Shown here one piece after another: positions 1 to 5,240 of a DNA stretch of 9,893 nucleotides. A program made the translations under genes and the position numbers. The stretch covers positions 1 through 9,893 of the forward strand of contig JANQSR010000180.1 in the NCBI GenBank assembly GCA_028279205.1, written 5' to 3'. The stretch is from Simkania sp. GTDB lineage: Bacteria; Chlamydiota; Chlamydiia; Chlamydiales; Simkaniaceae. Under the pieces are notes generated by a model, which saw only the letters and a list, made by a program, of their open reading frames with translations, did not search any database and was not told the origin of the DNA. The stretch's first letter is position 1; every line of letters begins with the position of its first letter.

Positions 1-966
1 CAATGGAGAATCTTTTGAGAAGAGCAAGACATCCCCTTTATAAGGGCAGAGAGGGGAGGTGGTAGAGCATAAGTTGAAATGGCTCAAGTGATCATAGGGT
101 TTAAGTGAGCAGATGTGAGACTTAAACTTTGCAATCTGATCGAGTCTCTCTTTGCAAATGTCGAACGGTTTTTCATCATTTTTGACCAGCATCACTTCGT
201 CTAAAAATAGCACATGTTCGGGGCCCATTTCGAAAAGGGGATATAAGAAGGTTTCGAGCACGTTTTCCTTTATAAATTCGGAGCCTAAGAGAAAATCTTC
301 CAAATGGATCTTTTTAAAGTAAGCAGCGGGGAACGAAAAGAGAGAGGAGAGGAAGAGCACTTCCCTTTTGCGGCACTCTTTTTCTTTGAGGAATCGGTCA
401 GAGTAGGCCTTCCCTTCGATTTTTTGATAGTCTGGGTGGTGGATCGACCGACTGTGAGTAAGCCAGACTTCAGGGTTAGCATAAGCACTATTTAGATGGC
501 TGAGCACATCTTCATGCAGTAGCCAATCATGCCCATCTAAAAAGAGAACAATTTCTTGGGGACTTATGGTCTGTATCGCAGTATAAATCAGTTCCATATC
601 TGGTCTATCCTGACTGTGACTTAATAGCATCAGCTTCTCTTCGAGGTTTTTGGATTTGCAAAAAGCTACCACTTTATCGGCTGTTTGATCTGTTGACCCG
701 TTGTCTAGGTAGATCACTTTGTAATGAGGGTAGGTTTGATTAAAAATTGACTCTAGCTGCTTTTCACAGAAAGGGGCGGCATTTTTTGCTAAAATGAGCA
801 GAGTGAATCTCTGGCTCTCTCTGATTGGGTGAAACCTTTTTAGCTTCTCTTGAATGAGGTAAGATCCTGCCCCTTTTTCTGCTTCCTTTAATCTGTAAAA
901 AATGAGCGAGCCTGCAGCTGAGAGGAGGATAGTTAGAGAGAAAAAGAGAACCAGGTTTTTTTTCAT
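1..966 (-). CDS. Family 2 (GT-A) glycosyltransferase, membrane-anchored, 3' end outside window
   Basis: Translating the minus strand from the ATG at 966 gives 322 codons with no stop to the window edge, so the C-terminus is missing. Residues 1-24 start MKKN and then form one hydrophobic stretch, suggesting a signal anchor or signal peptide. A GT2/GT-A fold follows: a first beta strand with FTLLILAKNAAPF (about 54-66), then YLDNGSTDQT (86-95), the family's nucleotide-sugar-binding D-N-G-S-x-D motif, then LFLDGHDWL (141-149), matching the DxD-like metal site. Residues 253-269 (LFLDEVMLVKNDEKPFD) resemble the distal part of such enzymes. The likely role is sugar transfer to an envelope glycan or lipid; donor and acceptor cannot be read. 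An in-frame TAA at 979-981 limits the start to ATG 975 or ATG 966. AGAGG sits only one base before 966, so neither start has a well-spaced ribosome site. Confidence 0.8.
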   Translation of the reverse strand, partial: MKKNLVLFFSLTILLSAAGSLIFYRLKEAEKGAGSYLIQEKLKRFHPIRESQRFTLLILAKNAAPFCEKQLESIFNQTYPHYKVIYLDNGSTDQTADKVVAFCKSKNLEEKLMLLSHSQDRPDMELIYTAIQTISPQEIVLFLDGHDWLLHEDVLSHLNSAYANPEVWLTHSRSIHHPDYQKIEGKAYSDRFLKEKECRKREVLFLSSLFSFPAAYFKKIHLEDFLLGSEFIKENVLETFLYPLFEMGPEHVLFLDEVMLVKNDEKPFDICKERLDQIAKFKSHICSLKPYDHLSHFNLCSTTSPLCPYKGDVLLFSKDSPL

Positions 967-1091
967 ACCTCTCATTTTTTAACAATAAAAATTTTTTTTG
1001 AAGGAAAATTTTGGATGAGGGAAGCGTAGCGGTATGACTCTTAAGAGACTCTAAAGTTTTTTTAATCTTTGCAAAATTTAGCATCTACAAC

Positions 1092-1120
1092 AGGAGAGAT
1101 TCATCAGATGAATCTCTCCT
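1092..1120 (-). terminator. Long perfect inverted repeat, probable terminator or mRNA 3' end
   Basis: Arms AGGAGAGATTCATC and GATGAATCTCTCCT are perfectly complementary around a single central base, so an RNA would form about 12-13 pairs closed by a 3-5 base loop. It starts 20 bases after the TGA (1141-1143) of the minus-strand orphan gene and lies before the glycosyltransferase start. No U-run follows immediately on either strand (minus-strand continuation is GTTGTAGATGC), so a classic intrinsic terminator is not fully supported; it may be a 3' stabiliser or a weakly U-tailed terminator. Confidence 0.5.
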
Positions 1121-1140
1121 AACAAGACATGAAACTAGGT

Positions 1141-2079
1141 TCACCCGTATACGTCCGTCTTAGGATCAGGAATAAAAATTTCCGAGAAGTCAGAGCAGAT
1201 TCTCTCAAGAAGCACCTCTTGAGACTCTTTTTCTTTAAGAACCAAAGAAAAATATTCGGAAAGGTTCTCATTGATCCCGTTTATGCTCGTTTTACCCTCT
1301 TTAGAAAGGGGGGTATTATCCATGGTTTTAGAAAAACGCTTTTCCCCTGAAAGACTAAACACAACACTCTCATCATGGGTGCATGCATCTGACCCTTTGA
1401 ATCGATTTCCCTTATCCCCATAGGTTCGGATAATCAAACTCTTGTATGGATCTTCTTCTTTGGGAAGCTTTGGGTCGTTTTCGGAATAAGTCAAGGTGAG
1501 CATTATACCACCCTCTTTAGCTTGACATTTGATTTTTTCAACAAGATCGGGAATCGATAAATTCATATCGGGGAGATCTGGGCTAGAGCTTTGAGAGGTA
1601 GTCACATCTGAGTCTTTCTGGGGGAGAACAGACAGGTCATAAAAATCTCCTTTCATCTCACCAAAAACCCACTCCTCTAAATCGTTTCCCGTCATCCCTT
1701 CAGGTTCTTCTTCGAGTGTACATTCAAAGTAGGAGAAAAAAGCGTCATTTATCTTACATATAGAATCTAAAAACCCTCTTAGCTTTTCTGGAACTTCTTC
1801 TTCTTTTTTTACGTATCTGTGAATCTCCTTGCCACAAAAGTCAACGATCATCGACCCAGTCTGATTTACTACTCCTGCGCCTTTGTAATCTTTCCCATTT
1901 TCCAGATAAGAACGAAAATAGACGGCTCTAACTTTGTCGCCAGTTGGTTTGACTGGCTCATTAAGAGACAAGCCAAAAGCGAACCTTGTCTCACTGTTCT
2001 TAGCAATGGACTCGATTTCTTCTAAGAAACTTGCTGCATTAACATAGTTGTTATCTGGTGAAATAGATGACACAGACAT
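1141..2079 (-). CDS. Orphan acidic protein made of two copies of one domain, function unknown
   Basis: I do not recognise the family. The 312-residue product has no evident signal peptide or membrane span and is rich in Glu, Asp, Ser and Lys. Its two halves align by eye: about 18-149 with about 178-303. Matched blocks are FLEEIESIAK / DLVEKIKCQAK, SLNEP / SENDP, a YFRSYLENGKDYKGAG / IIRTYGDKGNRFKGSD block, SMIVDFCGKE / SVVFSLSGEK, and ICKINDAFFSYFECTLEEE / INGINENLSEYFSLVLKEK. A Ser/Thr/Asp-rich linker (about 152-173) joins them. The start ATG is supported by AGGAG six bases upstream. Size, acidity and two-domain layout would fit a soluble cytosolic factor, a secreted effector or a chaperone-like protein, but nothing in the sequence decides this. 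It is probably monocistronic: a strong hairpin follows its stop and a large gap precedes it. Confidence 0.7.
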   Translation of the reverse strand: MSVSSISPDNNYVNAASFLEEIESIAKNSETRFAFGLSLNEPVKPTGDKVRAVYFRSYLENGKDYKGAGVVNQTGSMIVDFCGKEIHRYVKKEEEVPEKLRGFLDSICKINDAFFSYFECTLEEEPEGMTGNDLEEWVFGEMKGDFYDLSVLPQKDSDVTTSQSSSPDLPDMNLSIPDLVEKIKCQAKEGGIMLTLTYSENDPKLPKEEDPYKSLIIRTYGDKGNRFKGSDACTHDESVVFSLSGEKRFSKTMDNTPLSKEGKTSINGINENLSEYFSLVLKEKESQEVLLERICSDFSEIFIPDPKTDVYG

Positions 2080-2085
2080 TTTTGA

Positions 2086-2090
2086 CTCCT
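2086..2090 (-). promoter_or_regulatory. Ribosome binding site of the orphan two-domain gene
   Basis: Read on the minus strand this is AGGAG, six bases before the ATG at 2079. It is one of the clearest Shine-Dalgarno sites in the window and fixes the start of the 312-residue protein. Confidence 0.75.
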
Positions 2091-2399
2091 ACTTGTAAAA
2101 ATGTTTAAATGTTCCTCTGAAACCTAACAGACTCTCCAAAATTCTTACGAACGGAAAATCTACTTATAGGACGAGAAACTGGATCTTTGCATATGTTTAG
2201 ACATTTTTGTTTCATCATAAATTCGTGTCATTTTAGCGAGTTAGATTAATATAAGTCTACCATTCAAAAGAAAAATTCTTTTTTGATCCTAAATTAAAAA
2301 AAAGTTTTTAATCTCGTGAAGTGAATTAACAGACATAGTTTTAGACGTACGTCCTTTTAGTCTTGCCCTGTAAAGAGTGCTTATCTTGTGTAAATACCC

Positions 2400-2479
2400 C
2401 TCGGCGTGGTAAAGATCGGAAAGGTAAAGCTTTAGTCTTTACCTCTTTGACCCCGAGAAAAGTTAAGGAAACTTAAACT
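2400..2479 (+). promoter_or_regulatory. Possible structured 5' leader of the SDR-uvsE mRNA
   Basis: Three nested or adjacent foldable elements end 23 bases before the SDR ATG. CTCGG (2400-2404) can pair with CCGAG (2453-2457). Inside, AGGTAAAG (2422-2429) pairs with CTTTACCT (2437-2444) over a 7-base loop, and a second GGTAAAG at 2408-2414 could compete for the same CTTTACC. Then TTAAG-GAAA-CTTAA (2463-2476) forms a short stem with a GNRA tetraloop, extendable with one bulge to 2461-2479. It does not match a riboswitch class that I recognise. This is seen pairing only; function is inferred. Confidence 0.3.
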
Positions 2480-2502
2480 CATAATTCGGACTCATACGAG
2501 AT

Positions 2503-3945
2503 ATGCGTGTATTACTTACTGGTGCAAATGGCTACATTGGGGCTAGATTGCTCAGTTTTTTGTTAAGAGAGGAACATGAAGTCTTGGCTTTTGTTCGTCG
2601 CAAAAACAGCGTGCGGATTCCACAAGGGTTTGAGAACAAAGTCAAAGTGATTGAGGGGGATCTTCTGAAAGAAGAGTCGCTCCAAAATATTCCAAAAGGG
2701 ATCGATGCAGCCTATTACTTTGTCCATTCGATGGCACATCAATATAAAGACTTTGAGCTCCTTGATAAACAGGCAGCTCAAAATTTTGTCCACATGATCA
2801 ACCAAACAGAGTGCAACCAGATTATTTATCTGACAGGTTTGATTTCTAGCCAACATTTATCAAAACATTTGCGTTCCCGTTTGGAGGTTGAAATCATCCT
2901 AAAACAGGCAACCGCTCCTCTGACCTCCTTGCGCGCGGGGATCGTCATCGGTGCTGGGAGTGCCTCTTTTGAGATCATCCGGGATTTAGTAGAAAAATTG
3001 CCACTGATGATCGCCCCCAAATGGGTCATGTGCCTTTGTCAACCGATTGCTGTGATCGATGTGATCGAGTATCTCCTCCGAGTGCTCGGCCACGAAAAGT
3101 GTCTGGGAGAGACCTTTGATATCGGAGGGCCAGATATTCTTACCTACAAAGAGATGCTCTTAGGGTATGCTAAGGAGCGCAAGCTATTCCGTTTGATTAT
3201 TCCCGTTCCAGCTTTAACACCCCGATTCTCCTCCTATTGGTTGATCTTGATCACCTCAACAAACTACTTCATTGCGCGCAGCCTGATTGATAGCATGAAA
3301 AATAATGCCATCTGTCAAGATAATCGGATCCAATCGATCATCCCGAGAAGCTGTTTTAGCTACCGAGTAGCACTCAAGCGCACTCTGGATAAAATTGCAG
3401 CCGATGACGTTCCATCCACTTGGAAAGATACCTGGTCTTCGAGCAGTTTGGGGCGCTTTTCTCAAAAACAGGTGCAAGTTCCCAAGGAGGGGTGTTTGTC
3501 AATGGATGTGAGACGCTTCTTTAGAGCGCGCCCTGAAGAGGTCTTTTCCCGTATCCAAAAAATGGGGGATAGTAAGGGGTGGTGTTATATGAATTGGGCT
3601 TGGCGCTATCGCGGTTTTTTTGACCGAGCCATTGGAGGGGTTGGGCTGAGGAAAGGGCGGAGGAGCCTTGAAGAGTTGCATCCTGGGGATGCAATCGATT
3701 TTTGGAGGGTGCTCGATATTGACAAGCAGAGCTACTATTTGCTCTTATTTGCCGAAATGAAAGTTCCTGGTGAGGCTTGGCTCGAATTTAGAATAGAGAA
3801 AAAAGAGGGGAGGTTTGAAGTGATTCAAAGGGCTATTTTTCGCCCTAGAGGGCTCTTCGGAAGGTGTTACTGGTACGCCTTCTGTCCCATTCATTCAGTT
3901 CTTTTTGGAGGAATGTTGCGTAAACTTGTTAAAGGGCTGATATGA
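2503..3945 (+). CDS. Atypical SDR / NAD(P)-binding protein with C-terminal DUF2867 domain
   Basis: The 480-residue product begins MRVLLTGANGYIGARL: a Rossmann beta strand and the G-x-x-G-x-x-G dinucleotide motif (G7, G10, G13), followed by VRRKNS and EGDLL (51-55), typical of NmrA/YbjT-like extended SDRs. AAYYFVHSM (69-77) and HLRSRLEVE (122-130) are characteristic of the subgroup that carries a C-terminal DUF2867 domain, here about 333-478, which starts near VRRFFRARPEEVF and contains WAWRYRG and a DFWRVL block. Length agrees with that architecture. The likely cytosolic role is NAD(P)-dependent oxidoreduction or redox sensing on an unknown substrate; the classical Y-x-x-x-K pair is not obvious. 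The ribosome site before the ATG is weak (ACGAGAT). Its TGA overlaps the uvsE ATG (ATGA), so the two genes are probably one operon. Confidence 0.8.
   Translation: MRVLLTGANGYIGARLLSFLLREEHEVLAFVRRKNSVRIPQGFENKVKVIEGDLLKEESLQNIPKGIDAAYYFVHSMAHQYKDFELLDKQAAQNFVHMINQTECNQIIYLTGLISSQHLSKHLRSRLEVEIILKQATAPLTSLRAGIVIGAGSASFEIIRDLVEKLPLMIAPKWVMCLCQPIAVIDVIEYLLRVLGHEKCLGETFDIGGPDILTYKEMLLGYAKERKLFRLIIPVPALTPRFSSYWLILITSTNYFIARSLIDSMKNNAICQDNRIQSIIPRSCFSYRVALKRTLDKIAADDVPSTWKDTWSSSSLGRFSQKQVQVPKEGCLSMDVRRFFRARPEEVFSRIQKMGDSKGWCYMNWAWRYRGFFDRAIGGVGLRKGRRSLEELHPGDAIDFWRVLDIDKQSYYLLLFAEMKVPGEAWLEFRIEKKEGRFEVIQRAIFRPRGLFGRCYWYAFCPIHSVLFGGMLRKLVKGLI
3931..3936 (+). promoter_or_regulatory. Ribosome binding site of uvsE inside the SDR gene
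   Basis: AAAGGG ends five bases before the uvsE ATG (3942) and lies within the last codons of the SDR gene. With the ATGA overlap it supports translational coupling and fixes the uvsE start. Confidence 0.55.
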
Positions 3946-4862
3946 TTCGCTTGGGACTCTGCTGCATGTTCCGTGCCGAGCCCATCAAATTTCGAACGTC
4001 GACGCTCGCCTATTTGGGACGGGTCAAAAACCCTTTTGATCACATCTCTGGGATGATCATTGAAAACCTTCTATCCCTTAAAAAGTCACTTGAGTACTGC
4101 TACGCCCATTCGATTGGTTGTTTTCGGATCAATAGCCAGTTCTTTCCCGCCTGTTCCCACCCTGATTGGGCCTATACAATAGATGATTTACCAGGTAGCA
4201 CAAAAATTTTTGCCCTTTTAAAAGAGTGTGATGCACTCCGCAATCAAACAGGGATCCGCCTTACCATGCATCCCGATCAGTTTATCGTGCTCAACTCTTC
4301 TAAAAAAGAGGTGGTTGAGCGGGCAATTGCAGAGCTTAACTATCACGCGTATCTTGCCGATTTTTTGGCAATTGATGTGATCAATATTCATGGGGGCGGT
4401 GTTTATGGAGATAAAAAGCAAGCCCTATCACGCTTCAAAACTCATTATGGGCTCCTCTCCGAAGGGGTCAAAAAACGGCTTACTGTGGAAAATGATGATA
4501 AGAGTTATACGCCCGCTGATCTCCTTCCCCTCTGTTTCGATCTATCCATTCCCTTGGTTTACGATGTGCACCACCATCGGTGTCTTAAGGATCATCTCTC
4601 GGTTGAGGAGGCAACGGAGCAAGCGGTTAAAACCTGGAACCGAGAACCCCTTTTCCACCTCTCCAGCCCCCTCGAAGGGTGGGAGGGATCTCGGACAGAA
4701 AGGCACCACGATTTTATTGCCTCTGATGATTTTCCCGATAATTGGAAACAATTAAGCATCACTGTTGAGGTAGAAGCCAAAGCGAAGGAGCTCGCAGTCT
4801 GCAAGCTTAAAGAGGAGCTTCAAACGGAGTGCATCTCGCTCTGGTCTGGCGCGTCATCTTGA
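3942..4862 (+). CDS. uvsE: UV DNA damage endonuclease UvsE (UVDE family)
   Basis: This 306-residue protein has the length and TIM-barrel motif order of UvsE/UVDE, which nicks DNA 5' to UV photoproducts and some other lesions to start alternative excision repair. By motif and spacing against the Thermus enzyme (family knowledge), metal-ligand candidates are H73 (in FFPACSHP), H110 (TMHPDQ), H150 (INIHGGG), E183 (TVENDD), D208 and H211 (YDVHHH), H239 (FHLSS) and a Glu near 276-278 (VEVEAK). Q113-F114 sit where the Thermus enzyme has the Gln-Tyr pair that probes the damaged duplex. The lysine two residues before the last histidine, reported as carboxylated in Thermus, is leucine here (L237). The ATG overlaps the upstream SDR stop. 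With the nine core positions otherwise kept, activity is likely but not certain. Confidence 0.9.
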   Translation: MIRLGLCCMFRAEPIKFRTSTLAYLGRVKNPFDHISGMIIENLLSLKKSLEYCYAHSIGCFRINSQFFPACSHPDWAYTIDDLPGSTKIFALLKECDALRNQTGIRLTMHPDQFIVLNSSKKEVVERAIAELNYHAYLADFLAIDVINIHGGGVYGDKKQALSRFKTHYGLLSEGVKKRLTVENDDKSYTPADLLPLCFDLSIPLVYDVHHHRCLKDHLSVEEATEQAVKTWNREPLFHLSSPLEGWEGSRTERHHDFIASDDFPDNWKQLSITVEVEAKAKELAVCKLKEELQTECISLWSGASS

Positions 4863-4887
4863 ACCAAGACCCTTGCATGCCCTTGTG

Positions 4888-4911
4888 GCTTTTCAAAAAA
4901 AAGCATCTTTT
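4888..4911 (+). terminator. Weak terminator-like hairpin downstream of uvsE
   Basis: GCTTTT (4888-4893) pairs with AAAAGC (4899-4904) over the loop CAAAA, and ATCTTTTG follows. It begins 26 bases after the uvsE stop. The stem is short and AT-rich, so termination may be partial; the call is tentative. Confidence 0.3.
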
Positions 4912-4944
4912 GTAGAACTGAGAAAAAAGCACATAGGAGATCTT

Positions 4945-5007
4945 TTCTTGAACTTTCCAAATCTCTTGAACCTTCTAAATCTTTTGAACCTTTTGAACCT
5001 TCTGAAT
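4945..5007 (+). repeat. Array 1 of 9-bp direct repeats, seven units
   Basis: Seven contiguous 9-mers follow the consensus CTTTTGAAC: TTCTTGAAC, TTTCCAAAT, CTCTTGAAC, CTTCTAAAT, CTTTTGAAC, CTTTTGAAC, CTTCTGAAT. TTGAAC-type and TAAAT-type units alternate in part, giving an imperfect 18-bp higher period. The period is a multiple of three, so every frame stays open across it. The array lies between the uvsE stop and dnaA and is 135 bases ahead, in the same phase, of the second array. Confidence 0.8.
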
Positions 5008-5070
5008 TTGCGCCTTTTCTTTAAAAAAGAAGCCTCTTCTGAAGATGAAAAAACAACGAACAAGAGAGTT

Positions 5071-5124
5071 TCTTGGAACCTCTTGAACCTTCTAAACCTT
5101 TTGAACCTTCTAAATCTCTTGAAC
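5071..5124 (+). repeat. Array 2 of 9-bp direct repeats, six units
   Basis: Units are TCTTGGAAC (diverged), CTCTTGAAC, CTTCTAAAC, CTTTTGAAC, CTTCTAAAT and CTCTTGAAC. They belong to the same family as array 1. In the dnaA frame they read Glu-Pro-(Ser/Leu)-Lys-type runs, and that frame is open from just after a TGA at 5046-5048 into dnaA. GTTCAA at 5158-5163 is the reverse complement of the TTGAAC core, so a transcript could fold back between the array and the dnaA leader. Confidence 0.8.
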
Positions 5125-5240
5125 CTTTAAGTCTCAAGAACTTCCCAGAAAGAGGGTGTTCAACCACATTTTTGGTTCGATTTTTAGAAAGCGAGAAGCT
5201 AGACTGTTGGGTATTATCTGATCTCACTGGATGCCAAATT

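Larger units (their letters stand above)
2080..2502. other. 423-base non-coding gap between divergent genes
   Basis: This AT-rich gap must hold the promoters of both the orphan gene (leftward) and the SDR-uvsE pair (rightward). I see no open frame with a credible start and no tRNA. No well-spaced -35/-10 pair stands out; TATATT-like and TATAAG-like hexamers occur without good partners. Notable items are an AT-only inverted repeat at 2293-2312 (ATTAAAAA/TTTTTAAT), a small inverted repeat followed by T residues at 2266-2284 (AAAAGAA/TTCTTTT), a 10-bp palindrome GACGTACGTC at 2344-2353, and a hairpin-rich stretch at 2400-2479 just upstream of the SDR start. Confidence 0.6.
4863..5240 (+). other. 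378-base gap between uvsE and dnaA with repeat arrays
   Basis: The gap holds a weak hairpin (4888-4911), two 9-bp direct-repeat arrays (4945-5007 and 5071-5124) and a non-repeat spacer with small inverted repeats TTCTTT/AAAGAA and AGAAG/CTTCT. Before dnaA lies AACCA (5162-5166) pairing with TGGTT (5173-5177), and a TATTAT hexamer at 5212-5217 that could be a -10 element but lacks a recognisable -35. Long open frames here encode only low-complexity Asn-Leu-Leu or Glu-Pro-Ser-Lys runs created by the 9-bp period; I do not call them genes. No TTATCCACA-type DnaA box was seen. Confidence 0.6.

Noticed and set aside
764..1084. 106-residue minus-strand open frame upstream of and overlapping the glycosyltransferase
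   Set aside because: It overlaps the first ~200 bases of the glycosyltransferase in another frame, has no recognisable domain and is rich in Lys/Arg/Ser as expected for a shadow frame.
2344..2353. Palindrome GACGTACGTC as an operator
   Set aside because: A 10-bp palindrome can occur by chance in a gap of this size, and no second copy or promoter element is positioned with it.
4945..5124. CRISPR or DnaA-box cluster interpretation of the repeats
   Set aside because: Units are 9 bp, contiguous and without unique spacers, so not CRISPR; the consensus CTTTTGAAC does not match TTATNCACA.
4873..5130. Open frame encoding runs of Asn-Leu-Leu
   Set aside because: It starts with TTG, its content is produced by the 9-bp repeat, and all frames stay open across such a period; no ribosome site or non-repeat domain supports it.
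5212..5217. TATTAT as the dnaA -10 element
   Set aside because: Spacing to TTG 5241 would suit, but no -35-like hexamer stands 16-18 bases upstream and there is no extended -10 TG.
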